A DNA stretch of 64,000 nucleotides from Arthrobacter sp. MA-N2. Its GTDB lineage: Bacteria > Actinomycetota > Actinomycetes > Actinomycetales > Micrococcaceae. The stretch is from assembly GCF_000517125.1 (NCBI RefSeq), contig NZ_KI912155.1, forward strand, positions 2,964,034 to 3,028,033, given 5' to 3'. Every line of letters starts with the position of its first letter. Position 1 is the first letter of the stretch. Shown in pieces: positions 42,855 to 51,984 of the stretch. A program made the translations under genes and the position numbers. The notes beneath the pieces were generated by a model. That model did no database searches. It saw only the letters and a program-made list of their open reading frames with translations, and was not told the origin of the DNA.

Positions 42855-43703
42855 ATGAAAGATCAAATCATGAGCAAGAAAATCGGTTTCGTAGGACTGG
42901 GAACAATGGGACTTCCCATGGCAATCAACCTGAACAAGGCCGGCTTTGAAGTGATCGGCTACGACGCCTTCGCGGGATCCCGCGAGAAGGCGAAGACCGC
43001 AGGAATCACGGTAGCCGAATCCTTGAAGGATGTCGCTGAACAGGCCGACGACGCGATCGTGTCAATGGTCCGCGACTACGCCCAGAACCTCGACGTCATC
43101 CTCGGCGAGGGCGGACTGCTGTCGGCCAATCCCAAGGACGTGACCATCATCGTCATGAGCACCCTCGACCCCGACACGATGAATGACTTGGGCAAGCAGG
43201 TCGAGGAACACGCTGGCGTGAAACTCATCGCCGCCGCCGTCAGCGGAGGCGCGACCGGGGCCCAGGCCGGCACTCTGTCAATCATGACCTCGGGCCCGGA
43301 AGACAGCGTGACGGCTGCCCGCCCGTACTTCGACGCCGTCGGATCAAACGTCTTCTACTACGGCAGCCAGCCCGGCAACAGCCAGGCCGCGAAGCTGGTC
43401 AACAACCTCATTCTGGGTGTCAACATCAATGCCCTCGCCGAGGGACTAAAGTTCGGCGCCCAATACAACCTGCCGCAGGACGAGCTGCTGAGACTGTTCA
43501 AGGTCAGTACCGGTGACAGCTGGGTTGCCCGGAACTGGGACTCCGTCTCGGAGTGGACCGCGGACACCGCCTTGGCCGTCCTGCTCAAGGACTTGAAGGC
43601 CGCGCACCTCAAGGGCCTCGAGCACAACGTGGCCATGCCCTTCAACGCCCTCTCCTCGACCCTGCTTTTCGACTCCATGGGAAAGAAACCGCAGGCCAAG
43701 TAA
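42855..43703 (+). CDS. 3-hydroxyisobutyrate dehydrogenase-like oxidoreductase
   Basis: 282 residues. The cofactor motif is IGFVGLGTMGLPMAINL. SGGATGAQAGTLSIM is the substrate-binding segment, and AAKLVNNLILGVNINALAEG carries the catalytic-type lysine and the downstream asparagine. The start may be MKDQIM at 42855 or MSKK five codons on; no strong ribosome site decides. It is a distant paralogue of the enzyme at 2602-3498 and follows the broken CMD gene. It may reduce or oxidise a beta-hydroxyacid or semialdehyde; the substrate is unknown. Confidence 0.9.
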   Translation: MKDQIMSKKIGFVGLGTMGLPMAINLNKAGFEVIGYDAFAGSREKAKTAGITVAESLKDVAEQADDAIVSMVRDYAQNLDVILGEGGLLSANPKDVTIIVMSTLDPDTMNDLGKQVEEHAGVKLIAAAVSGGATGAQAGTLSIMTSGPEDSVTAARPYFDAVGSNVFYYGSQPGNSQAAKLVNNLILGVNINALAEGLKFGAQYNLPQDELLRLFKVSTGDSWVARNWDSVSEWTADTALAVLLKDLKAAHLKGLEHNVAMPFNALSSTLLFDSMGKKPQAK

Positions 43704-43759
43704 ACGACCGGGCCTGCAACGACGCCGGGGGACCATTCGGGGCGTCGGCGAATCTCGTT

Positions 43760-45391
43760 ATGTCCGCCCGCCACGAAAGGATTCCCCTCCCGGTGCCCCT
43801 CCGCACAAGCCTTCACCGCCTCCGCCCCTTCCTCGAGGAGCTATTCGCCCTGCGGGACGCGCGGGCAACTATCGCTCCGTCCCTGCAGGCGGGCATCATT
43901 TCGTCCGTAACGGTGGTGGTCTCCTGCCTCCTTTTCGGGCCGGAACTCGGCGCAATCTCCCTGCTCGGCTCGATGCTCGCGCTGTGGGAATCCAAGCGTC
44001 CGCTATGGGCCCGGGTCCGCAATGGGCTGCTGATCGCCGCGACCATGAGCCTCTCGATGACCCTTGGCGTCCTTGTCGCCCCGTACCGGTGGGCCACGAT
44101 TCCGGTGATTGTCGTGCTGATCCTCGCCGCCGCGGTGGCCTACTACGGCTTCCTGCTGACCCGCGGTCCGGGCCCTCTGCTCCTGTTCTATGGCGCCGTC
44201 CTCGGCACCTACTTCGGCGCGGACCCGGGACTTGCTTGGAAAATTGTAGGGATCACTGCCTTTGCAGCGCTGTTCACCTGCGTCCTGACGTTGGTGGTCC
44301 TTGTTGCCGACCCGCACCGCCCGGAGCAACGAGCCATTGCCGACGCCCGACGGGCAGTCGAAGATTACCGCGCCGGCGTAGCGGGAGAATCGGGAACGGA
44401 CACATTCTCCGGTGCTGAGCGGTCCCGCAGGATCTTGGCCAGCGCCTACGGTGCAGTCAACCGTGCGTGGCTGGCCTTGAACTCCGCCCATCCGGGCACT
44501 AAGGGCCGGGGCCACCGCGACCGCCAGAACCAGCTCCTCGCCATCAATCGAGATCTGGCCGACAGCGTCCTGAAACACTCAGGCATTCCCGGCCGGATCC
44601 GGCAGCTAACCCCGGACACCCCGCTTCTACTCGGACGGCCCGGCTTTCCCTTCCTGCTCACCCATGCGCTCCGCCGGGATTCGGTCGCCTGGTTCACGGC
44701 GTGGCGGATCGCACTTGCCGCCGGTCTTGCCGGGCTCGCCAGCGAGCTGGCAGGCATCGGGCACTCTTACTGGGCAATTCTGACGGCCGCTCTAGTGCTG
44801 CATCAATGGACCGGCCGCGTTGCCACCACCCGGCGGGCGGTCCACCGGGCCATCGGCACCTTCGTCGGACTTTTCGTGGTGGCGCTCGTTATTGTCCTGG
44901 ACCCGGGCCCATGGTGGGTCGTGGGAATCATCATCGTGTGCCTGATCGGCCAGGACGTCCTGGTCCCGTTCAACTACTTCCTTGCGCTGATCCTCGTGAC
45001 TCCCATGACGTTGCTCGCCATCGAAGCTACCGGCCAAGGCGGTTCCCCCTTGGTACTCCTCGTCGACAGGCTGCTGGGCACGCTGATCGGAGGGGTTATT
45101 GCCCTGGCCATCACGTGGGCCACGAGCACCCGGTTCCCCGCACGACTCCTGCGCGCCCAGTACACCCGCGTGGAAGCCGCCATCGCCGCCGTCGAACGCT
45201 CTATTGCGGATGGCACGGCAAACACCGCGGCCGGACGCAACGCACGGGTCGAGCTCAGCTACGAACTCACGCATCACTACGGCGTCGCCGACCGCGCCTC
45301 CGCCGAGGAACCGGGCCTGGCATTCCTGGAGGAACACGGCGAAAGTGTCATCGACAAGGGATACGTGGCGCTGGCGAAAACCTGGCTTTGA
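43760..45391 (+). CDS. FUSC-family aromatic-acid-exporter-like membrane protein
   Basis: 543 residues from the ATG at 43760. Two membrane blocks, each of five or six helices (about 30-170 and 335-460), are separated by a soluble helical region. This is the layout of FUSC proteins such as AaeB/fusaric acid resistance. FARxA-like positions include YWAILTAALVLHQWTGRVATTRRAVHRAIGTFVGL in the second block. Such proteins export weak or aromatic acids. It lies 56 bp after the dehydrogenase gene and converges with the 3-hydroxyacyl-CoA dehydrogenase gene (18-bp gap). A role in acid export is inferred. Confidence 0.85.
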   Translation: MSARHERIPLPVPLRTSLHRLRPFLEELFALRDARATIAPSLQAGIISSVTVVVSCLLFGPELGAISLLGSMLALWESKRPLWARVRNGLLIAATMSLSMTLGVLVAPYRWATIPVIVVLILAAAVAYYGFLLTRGPGPLLLFYGAVLGTYFGADPGLAWKIVGITAFAALFTCVLTLVVLVADPHRPEQRAIADARRAVEDYRAGVAGESGTDTFSGAERSRRILASAYGAVNRAWLALNSAHPGTKGRGHRDRQNQLLAINRDLADSVLKHSGIPGRIRQLTPDTPLLLGRPGFPFLLTHALRRDSVAWFTAWRIALAAGLAGLASELAGIGHSYWAILTAALVLHQWTGRVATTRRAVHRAIGTFVGLFVVALVIVLDPGPWWVVGIIIVCLIGQDVLVPFNYFLALILVTPMTLLAIEATGQGGSPLVLLVDRLLGTLIGGVIALAITWATSTRFPARLLRAQYTRVEAAIAAVERSIADGTANTAAGRNARVELSYELTHHYGVADRASAEEPGLAFLEEHGESVIDKGYVALAKTWL

Positions 45392-45409
45392 GGGCAGGCG
45401 ACGGGCGGT

Positions 45410-46279
45410 TCAGCTCCAATCGAAGAAGCCCTTGCCGGTCTTTCGGCCGAGGTTCCCGCTGGTCACCTTGTCGCGAAGGATCTGGGGCGGTGCGAACCGT
45501 TCGCCCAGTGTCTTGTGCAGGTACTCGGCGATGCCAAGGCGCACGTCCAGGCCCACGATGTCGGTGGTGCGCAGCGGGCCGGTGGGGTGTTTGTATCCGA
45601 GGACCATGGCGTTGTCGATATCCTCAGGGCTTGCGACCCCTTCCTCGACCATGCGCATTGCTTCCAGTGCGATCGCCACGCCCAACCGCGACGATGCGAA
45701 TCCCGGGGCATCATTGACTACGACGGCGGTTTTGCCCAGTCCTTGGACCCAGCTCCGCGCCTGCTCGATGAGTTCAGGACGGGTCTGCTTGCCGATCACC
45801 ACCTCGATCAGGGCAGAGGCAGGAACCGGGTTGAAGAAGTGCAGACCGATGAAGTCCCGGGGCCGCTCCAGCTCCTCGGCCAGCCCGGACACGGACAGGG
45901 AAGACGTGTTCGAGGCCAGGACCGTGCCCGGCGTGAGTTGCTCCTCGACCTTGCGGAGGGCTGTCACCTTCAAAGCCCAGTCTTCCGGTACGGCCTCCAC
46001 CACCAGCCCGCGGTCCCCGAAGGCTCCGTAGTCCACGGAAACGGAGAGGCGGGAGACCATCTCGTCGAGGGTGCCGCCTTGGGGGTCTCGCTCGATGGAC
46101 TTCGCCGCGGAGGCTTCTACCCGCTCCCGGCCTGCTTGTGCGGAGGCGTCGTCGCGTTCGACCACCACCACGTCTGCTCCCTTGACGAGGAAAGCGTGGG
46201 CGATGCCGGCACCCATCCGGCCGCCGCCGAGGACGCCGACACGCGCCGGGACTCCGGCTGGCATTACTGTGTTGCTCAT
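45410..46279 (-). CDS. 3-hydroxyacyl-CoA (3-hydroxybutyryl-CoA) dehydrogenase
   Basis: 289 residues. The NAD motif is VGVLGGGRMGAGIAHAF, with Glu in VVERDD marking NAD preference. SNTSSLSVSGLA and IGLHFFNPVPASALIEVV contain the catalytic His region. FASSRLGVAIALEAMRMVEEGVASPEDID and HPTGPLRTTDIVGLDV complete the family pattern. It converts 3-hydroxybutyryl-CoA to acetoacetyl-CoA. It is the final gene of the minus-strand operon that starts at the CoA transferase, adjoining the hydratase stop/start region. Confidence 0.93.
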   Translation of the reverse strand: MSNTVMPAGVPARVGVLGGGRMGAGIAHAFLVKGADVVVVERDDASAQAGRERVEASAAKSIERDPQGGTLDEMVSRLSVSVDYGAFGDRGLVVEAVPEDWALKVTALRKVEEQLTPGTVLASNTSSLSVSGLAEELERPRDFIGLHFFNPVPASALIEVVIGKQTRPELIEQARSWVQGLGKTAVVVNDAPGFASSRLGVAIALEAMRMVEEGVASPEDIDNAMVLGYKHPTGPLRTTDIVGLDVRLGIAEYLHKTLGERFAPPQILRDKVTSGNLGRKTGKGFFDWS

Positions 46280-47086
46280 CTACTTCTTCTTCCTGTCGAG
46301 GAATGCCTGCATGCGGTCGAACTTAGCCTGGGACTCGAAAAGCATGCCCTGGGCGAGGGTATCGATGACGGGGTGGGCGTCCCGCGGAGCGTGGAACACT
46401 GCCTTGGTGATGCGCACGGCCAAGGGGTCCTGCGCTGCAATGGTGTCTGCCAAGGCGTGGGCCGCGTGCAACAGCGTTTCCGGATCCACGAGTTCGGTGA
46501 TCAGCCCTACCGCTAGGCAGTCCTCGCCCGTCAAGACTTGGCCGGCAAGCAGCATCTGCTTGGCCACCGCTTCCCCGACGAGCTCCTTCAGCCGCCAGGT
46601 GGCGCCAGCCGCGGCCAGGATGCCCAGCCCGGTTTCCGGGTTCCCCATCCGCAGCGCGGGCGTGCCGATGCGGAAGTCCGCCGCATAGGCGAGTTCGGCC
46701 CCGCCGCCAAGGGCGTGGCCGTCCAATGCCGCGATCACCGGCATGGGCAGTTTCGCGATCCGCTCGAAGACCCCGGAATTGATCCCGGCCAGTGCATCGT
46801 CACGGCGGCGTTCGCGCAGCTGCGCGATGTCCGCGCCGGACGCGAAGGCGGCTTTGGTTCCGGTCTCCGGACCGCCGGGGGTGCCGGAGAGGATCAGGAT
46901 CTTCGGTGTGCGCTCGAGGTAAGCGCAGATAGTGTGCAGCTCATCGACCATTGCCTGGTCGATAGCGTTCTTCACCTCGGGCCGGTGTAGCCGGACCGCC
47001 AGACGGTCAGCACGTTCCTCGACGAGCAGCGTCACGAAGCCCGCGGTATCGAGGCGCGTCCCGGCGTCGTTCATTGTCTCTGTCAT
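46280..47086 (-). CDS. Enoyl-CoA hydratase (crotonase)
   Basis: 268 residues from the ATG at 47084-47086, which overlaps the thiolase stop (ATGA). Both catalytic glutamates are kept: E131 in GHALGGGAELAYAAD and E151 in GNPETGLGILAAAGATWRL. The oxyanion loop is AFASGADIAQL. That distinguishes it from the crotonase-fold protein at 1892-2605, which lacks one. It hydrates crotonyl-CoA or a similar enoyl-CoA in the glutarate-to-acetyl-CoA sequence. The C-terminal FDRMQAFLDRKKK is typical. Confidence 0.93.
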   Translation of the reverse strand: MTETMNDAGTRLDTAGFVTLLVEERADRLAVRLHRPEVKNAIDQAMVDELHTICAYLERTPKILILSGTPGGPETGTKAAFASGADIAQLRERRRDDALAGINSGVFERIAKLPMPVIAALDGHALGGGAELAYAADFRIGTPALRMGNPETGLGILAAAGATWRLKELVGEAVAKQMLLAGQVLTGEDCLAVGLITELVDPETLLHAAHALADTIAAQDPLAVRITKAVFHAPRDAHPVIDTLAQGMLFESQAKFDRMQAFLDRKKK

Positions 47087-48309
47087 CAGACGCCCTCCAG
47101 CAGCAGCGCGGTGCCTTGTCCGACGCCGACGCACATGGTGGCGAGTCCGAGCTTGCGGCCTTGCGTGGCCTCTCGCTCAAGGCGGCCGAGCAGCGTGATG
47201 ACGAGACGGGAGCCGGAGGAGCCGAGGGGGTGGCCGAGGGCGATGGCGCCGCCGTCGTTGTTCACCGTGTCCGGCTCGAGTTTCAGTTCGCGCATGCAGG
47301 CCAGGGCCTGTGAGGCGAATGCCTCGTTGAGTTCGACGGCGGCGAGGTCGCCTACCGCGATGCCGGCGCGATCCAGGACTTTGCGGGTGGCCGGAACGGG
47401 GCCGATGCCCATGATTTCCTGTGCGACGCCGGCGGAGGCGCCATCGAGGATGCGGGCGCGGGGAGCCAGACCGTATTTCTCGACCGCTGCCTCGGAGGCG
47501 ACGATGATTGCGGAGGCGCCGTCGTTGAGGGTGGAGGAGTTGCCGGCGGTGACGATGCTGCCGCCCTTGACCACCGGGCGCAGTCCGGCGAGCACGTCGA
47601 GGGATGTTCCGGGGCGGGGTCCTTCGTCGGTGTCCACAAGCGTTGTGGCGCCCTTGCGGCCCGGGACGGTGACAGGGATGATCTCCTCGGAAAAGCGTCC
47701 GGCCGCGATCGCGGCGAGGGCACGCTCGTGCGAGCGGACCGCGAACTCATCGCAGTCCTCACGCGAGATGTTGTAAACGCGGGCCACTTCCTCGGCGGTT
47801 TCAGGCATCGAGTAGCTGGCCTTGCCGTCGCGGGAAAGTTCGCCGGACAGGAAAGCCGGGTTGGGGAAGCGCCAGCCGATGGAGGTGTCAAACACGGCTC
47901 CGGGCTTGGCGAAGGCCTTGTCCGGCTTTTCCATCACCCAGGGGGCACGGGACATGGACTCCACGCCGCCTGCGACGACGATGTCCGCGGCACCGGCCTT
48001 GACCATGTGTGAGGCCATGATGATGGCACTCAAACCTGAGGCACACAGTCGGTTGACGGTGATGCCGGGGACGGTGTCCGGGAAACCGGCGAGCAGCCAG
48101 GCCATGCGGGCGACGTTGCGGTTCTCCTCGCCGGCACCGTTGGCGTTTCCGAGGATCACCTCGTCCACGAGGGCAGGGTCGATTCCGGCGCGTTCGACGG
48201 CGACCCGCACCGTGAGCGCGGCCAAATCGTCCGGTCGGATGGAGCTCAAGGCGCCGCCGTAGCGGCCGACGGGGGTGCGTGCCCCGCCTATGAGGAATGC
48301 TTCGGGCAT
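47086..48309 (-). CDS. Acetyl-CoA acyltransferase (thiolase)
   Basis: 407 residues starting MPEAFLIGGARTPVGRYGG (ATG 48307-48309, AAGGAG upstream). The nucleophile is Cys89 in NRLCASGLSAI; the acid/base residues lie in NEAFASQAL, GGAIALGHPLGSSG and CVGVGQG. The protein resembles PaaJ/PcaF-type thiolases, so it may cleave acetoacetyl-CoA or 3-oxoadipyl-CoA. In this operon acetoacetyl-CoA is the simplest substrate. It lies 44 bp downstream of the acyl-CoA dehydrogenase gene. Confidence 0.93.
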   Translation of the reverse strand: MPEAFLIGGARTPVGRYGGALSSIRPDDLAALTVRVAVERAGIDPALVDEVILGNANGAGEENRNVARMAWLLAGFPDTVPGITVNRLCASGLSAIIMASHMVKAGAADIVVAGGVESMSRAPWVMEKPDKAFAKPGAVFDTSIGWRFPNPAFLSGELSRDGKASYSMPETAEEVARVYNISREDCDEFAVRSHERALAAIAAGRFSEEIIPVTVPGRKGATTLVDTDEGPRPGTSLDVLAGLRPVVKGGSIVTAGNSSTLNDGASAIIVASEAAVEKYGLAPRARILDGASAGVAQEIMGIGPVPATRKVLDRAGIAVGDLAAVELNEAFASQALACMRELKLEPDTVNNDGGAIALGHPLGSSGSRLVITLLGRLEREATQGRKLGLATMCVGVGQGTALLLEGV

Positions 48310-48353
48310 GGAAAACTCCTTGGTGGTCACGTTGCGTGGGCAGGCGGCAAGGA

Positions 48354-49559
48354 TCAGCGGAAGGCCGAGATGCCTGTAATGTCACGGCCTACGAGGAGTG
48401 CTTGGATGGAGTCCGTTCCCTCGTAGGTGGAGACGACCTCCATGTCGGTCATGTGGCGGGCGACGTGGTTCTCGAGCAGCAGACCGTTGCCGGCGAGGAG
48501 TTCACGGGCCTCGTTGCAAATCCACTTGCCCTTCTGTGCAGTGGCCATCTTGACCATGGATGCCATCGCGTTGGTCAGCGTGCCTTGCTCGGCCAGCTCC
48601 GCCATGCGATGGCACATCAGATGCATCGCGGTCAGCTCGCTGAGCATGTTTGCGAGACGGTGTTGGACAAGTTGGTATCCGGCGATCGGCTCGCCGAATT
48701 GCACTCGCGTGGCCGCATAGTCGGCGGCGATCTCGAAACAGGCCATTGCGTGGCCCACGGCCTCCCATGCGGCGCCGCCCCGGGTCGCCTGAAGGACGCG
48801 GGAAACGTCCGCGAAGGACCTGCAGTTCTCCAAGCGGTTGGCCTCGGGGATCCGCATGTTGTCCATGACGATGTCCGCCTGCAAGATGGCGCGCTTACCG
48901 ATCTTGCCGGTGATGACGGTGGGATTGTAGCCTTCCGGGTGCTTGCCGTTCGCGTCCTTCTCAACTACGAAGGCGTTGACTTTGCCGTCCTCCGTGTTGC
49001 GGGCGAAAAGCACCACAACGTGCGCCGCATGGCCGTTGCCGATCCAGCGCTTGTGGCCGTTGATCACCCAAGTGTCACCGTCGCGGCGGGCGCTGGTTTC
49101 CAGCGCTACCGAGTCGGATCCGTGATCCGGTTCCGTCAGGGCGAAAGCGCCTGTTTTGTCGAGCCGGGCCAGGTCAGGCAGCCAGCGCTGCCGCTGTTCG
49201 GCGCTACCGAGCAGGTTCAACGCACCCATGCACAGGTTGGAGTGGACGCCAAGGAAGGTGTTGATGCTGCCATCGCCACGGGCCATTTCGCGGGCCACCA
49301 TCCCTGCAGCCTTCCGGCTCATTCCCGGGCAACCGTAGCCTTGGATGGTTGTCCCGATGATGCCAAGCTCGGCCAGCGGGGGCAGCAGTTCCTCGGGGAA
49401 CTCCGCTCTTTCCCAGTACCCGTTGATGATCGGCAAGACCCGCTGTTCGGCGAACTCACGCACCTTATCGCGAATGGACACCTCCTCAGGGGTCAGCTCG
49501 TCGTCGAGATTGAAGTAGTCGGACATGGCAGCGCCGCGAGCGGGTGTAGTGGTGGTCAT
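48354..49559 (-). CDS. Glutaryl-CoA dehydrogenase-like acyl-CoA dehydrogenase
   Basis: 401 residues from the ATG at 49557-49559 (MTTTTPARGAAMSDYF); a second ATG 11 codons on is possible. It follows the glutaryl-CoA dehydrogenase pattern closely: IQGYGCPGMS, FALTEPDHGSDSVALET, INGHKRWIGNG, RVQFGEPIAGYQLVQHRLANML, and the catalytic-base segment TYEGTDSIQALLVGRDITGISAF. These enzymes oxidise and decarboxylate glutaryl-CoA to crotonyl-CoA. It sits between the CoA transferase and the thiolase, matching glutarate catabolism. The alternative is another short-chain acyl-CoA substrate. Confidence 0.9.
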   Translation of the reverse strand: MTTTTPARGAAMSDYFNLDDELTPEEVSIRDKVREFAEQRVLPIINGYWERAEFPEELLPPLAELGIIGTTIQGYGCPGMSRKAAGMVAREMARGDGSINTFLGVHSNLCMGALNLLGSAEQRQRWLPDLARLDKTGAFALTEPDHGSDSVALETSARRDGDTWVINGHKRWIGNGHAAHVVVLFARNTEDGKVNAFVVEKDANGKHPEGYNPTVITGKIGKRAILQADIVMDNMRIPEANRLENCRSFADVSRVLQATRGGAAWEAVGHAMACFEIAADYAATRVQFGEPIAGYQLVQHRLANMLSELTAMHLMCHRMAELAEQGTLTNAMASMVKMATAQKGKWICNEARELLAGNGLLLENHVARHMTDMEVVSTYEGTDSIQALLVGRDITGISAFR

Positions 49560-49614
49560 GACGGGTCCTTTGGGTCGATATGTGGACAGGGTGTTGGATG
49601 TTTGCGACGGGGGG

Positions 49615-50859
49615 CTAGGGTCGCGGTTCCTGCGAACGCAGCCACTCCAAGACGTCTCCACGGTCGGCGTCGATGCCGGGTGGCGCAAGATCGTAGCTGG
49701 CGGGCGTTGCCGAGAAGGTGATCGGGTTGCGGACCCCCGGGAGGGCGTCTTTGCCGAGTCCAACTTCCACCACCGGTTCCAGCCCGAGGCGCCGCGCGAA
49801 GTCGATTCCGCCGCGGACGTCGTTGATCGGCGCACACGGCAACCGTGCCTCGGTGAAGGTATCGAACCAGGCGGCAGCGGTCCGGGCTGCCAGCAGCTCC
49901 TGCAGGATGGGGCGCAGTGCCGCACGGTTGAGGCTTCGGTCCGGCGCTGTGGAGAACCGGGGGTCCTCGGCCAGCCCGTGCGCGCCAAGTACTTCGCAAA
50001 GGGTCCGGAATTGCCGGTCGTTGCCGATGGCAAGCACAATCTCACCCTCTGCGGTGGGGAGGGGCTCGTAGGGATAGATGCTGGGATGCTCGTTCCCCAT
50101 GCGGGTAGGCACGTTCCCGCTAAGCAGGAAGCCTGCCGTCTGGTTGACCATGCCTGAGAGGGCCGAGGACATGAGATTCATTTCAACGCGCTGGCCACGG
50201 CCGCTCTGACTGCGCTCATGCAACGCGGAGAGTACGCCGATGGCGGCATGGAGTCCGGTGATGACGTCGAAGACTGCGACTCCGGATCGGTAGGCGGGGA
50301 AATCCGGGTCGCCGGTGAGGCTCATGAGTCCGGACATTGCTTGGACGAGCAGATCGTAGCCGGGCAGAGCCGCCCCGCCGGCGGAGCCGAAACCCGTGAT
50401 GGACGCATAGATGACGGCGGGGTTGCGCTCCTTAATGGACGCGTAGTCCAGGCCGAAGCGGTCAAGCCCGCCGGGCTTGAAGTTCTCGACGACGACGTCG
50501 GCGCTTTCGGCAATGGTGCGTGCGGTCTCGGCGTCGCCGGGGTCACCGAAGTCCAGCGCGATGGAGCGCTTGTTGCGGTTGATCGAGAGGTAGTACGTCG
50601 ATTGGCCTTCGAATACGGGTGGTTTCCACGCACGTGTTTCGTCTCCGGACGGGCTCTCGACCTTGATTACTGTGGCGCCCATGTCTGCCAGGAGCATCGT
50701 GCAGTAGGGTCCGGCCAGCACCCTGCTGAAATCGGCGACGACGATTCCGGCCAAAGGCCCGCTGGAGTTGCGGCCGAAAGGGTCGCGGCGGGAGCCTTCG
50801 GTGTGGCGGTTTTCGGCTACCCCCGAGGCAAGGGGAGCTGCGTTGCTCTGCGATGTCAT
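49615..50859 (-). CDS. CaiB/BaiF family III CoA-transferase
   Basis: 414 residues from the ATG at 50857-50859 (GAAGAGG upstream). Family III features are VADFSRVLAGPYCTMLLADMGATVIKVESPSGDETR, VVENFKPGGLDRFGLDYASIK, the catalytic aspartate in ALPGYDLLVQAMSGLMSLTG, and RVEMNLMSSALSGMV. It moves CoA from an acyl donor such as succinyl-CoA to a free carboxylate. Glutarate is the likely acceptor because the next gene is glutaryl-CoA-dehydrogenase-like. It is the first gene of the operon, divergent from the LysR gene. Confidence 0.92.
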   Translation of the reverse strand: MTSQSNAAPLASGVAENRHTEGSRRDPFGRNSSGPLAGIVVADFSRVLAGPYCTMLLADMGATVIKVESPSGDETRAWKPPVFEGQSTYYLSINRNKRSIALDFGDPGDAETARTIAESADVVVENFKPGGLDRFGLDYASIKERNPAVIYASITGFGSAGGAALPGYDLLVQAMSGLMSLTGDPDFPAYRSGVAVFDVITGLHAAIGVLSALHERSQSGRGQRVEMNLMSSALSGMVNQTAGFLLSGNVPTRMGNEHPSIYPYEPLPTAEGEIVLAIGNDRQFRTLCEVLGAHGLAEDPRFSTAPDRSLNRAALRPILQELLAARTAAAWFDTFTEARLPCAPINDVRGGIDFARRLGLEPVVEVGLGKDALPGVRNPITFSATPASYDLAPPGIDADRGDVLEWLRSQEPRP

Positions 50860-50966
50860 GGGTCCTCTTCCGTGGGAGAAATCATTTTCACTATCCCACC
50901 GAGGATTACAGTGCGTCCAATACTTATTGACTGTTGGATTATTGCGTAATCTGAAAGAATTACTCC
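50860..50966. promoter_or_regulatory. Divergent promoter region of the CoA-transferase operon and LysR gene
   Basis: A 107-bp spacer, A/T-rich at about 50915-50960 (TATTGACTGTTGGATTATTG), between divergent genes. This is the classic position for LysR binding sites. Several T-n11-A arrangements fit, so no exact operator is claimed. Confidence 0.55.
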
Positions 50967-51884
50967 ATGGAAATTCAACAACTTCGGGTGTTCCTCGCTG
51001 TGGCGGAGGAACTGCATTTCGGTCGGGCGGCTGAGCGGCTCCACCTCGCACAGCCCCCGGTTAGCCGGATGGTGCGGCAACTCGAGAGGGACCTCGGCAC
51101 AGACCTCTTTCTCCGGAGTACACGCAGCGTCCGATTGACGGCGGCGGGCGCGGCGTTGCTTGCGCCCGCCAGGGAGATCCTGGCCGCAACGCAGCGCGCC
51201 AAAGCCGGCGTCTTGGCAGCTGGTCGGGGAGAGCTAGGCACGGTCAAACTCGCTTATGCCGGCGCATCGACCCACGTCCTGGTGGGTATGCTCGCCCGAG
51301 AAGTGCGGAGGGTGTATCCGGGAATTGAATTCCTGCTTAACAGCCAGGATTTCGCGCTCCCGGCCCTTGCGAGGGTACTCCGGGGCGATGTGGACGTCAG
51401 CCTCGGCCGGTGGGATTTTGTGCCCGCGGGCGTCCAGTCCCGCATCATCGTGGAGGAACACCTTGTGATGGCTGTCCCGGCGTCCCATCGACTCGCCTCG
51501 AAAGAGGAGGTACGTGTTGCTGATCTTGCCGGAGAGCCGTTCGTGGCATTGCCCCCGCACGAGGGCTCCGTACTGGGCGATCGTTTGCGCAGGCTCAGCC
51601 TGGGCGCCGGGTTCGATCCGGACATCGTCCAGAGGGCTCCCGATTCGTGGACCGCCATGGCGCTGGTTGGGGCCGAGGTGGGATGTTCTCTGACGGTTTC
51701 CTCCGTGGCCGGGAACGTGACCGATCCGCATGTGCACTTCCTCCGGGTGGTCGACGAAACTCTGCCGATCTATCTCCGGATGGCGTGGCGCGGGACCTCG
51801 GACAACCCGGCGTTACCCCCCGTTCTTGCGCTTGCTGAACGAGTCTGGCCCGGCCCTCCTCAAGAAGCGGTCCCGGAGGAATAG
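50967..51884 (+). CDS. LysR-family transcriptional regulator
   Basis: 305 residues. The N-terminal winged helix is textbook: MEIQQLRVFLAVAEELHFGRAAERLHLAQPPVSRMVRQLERDLGTDLF. The periplasmic-binding-like effector domain follows (GTVKLAYAGASTHVLVGML, ADLAGEPFVALPPHEG, ALVGAEVGCSLTVSS). It is divergent from the CoA transferase gene and should control the glutarate-type operon, with an acid or acyl-CoA as inducer. Sequence and placement agree. Confidence 0.93.
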   Translation: MEIQQLRVFLAVAEELHFGRAAERLHLAQPPVSRMVRQLERDLGTDLFLRSTRSVRLTAAGAALLAPAREILAATQRAKAGVLAAGRGELGTVKLAYAGASTHVLVGMLAREVRRVYPGIEFLLNSQDFALPALARVLRGDVDVSLGRWDFVPAGVQSRIIVEEHLVMAVPASHRLASKEEVRVADLAGEPFVALPPHEGSVLGDRLRRLSLGAGFDPDIVQRAPDSWTAMALVGAEVGCSLTVSSVAGNVTDPHVHFLRVVDETLPIYLRMAWRGTSDNPALPPVLALAERVWPGPPQEAVPEE

Positions 51885-51984
51885 ACAGCAGTCGGCACGG
51901 AAGCAAGGCCGCCGCCAAGTTGGGAGGCGGCTCCCGGCATGTCTGTATGGCTGGCGAGAGGTTTCACCGTACAAAGGAAGGACC

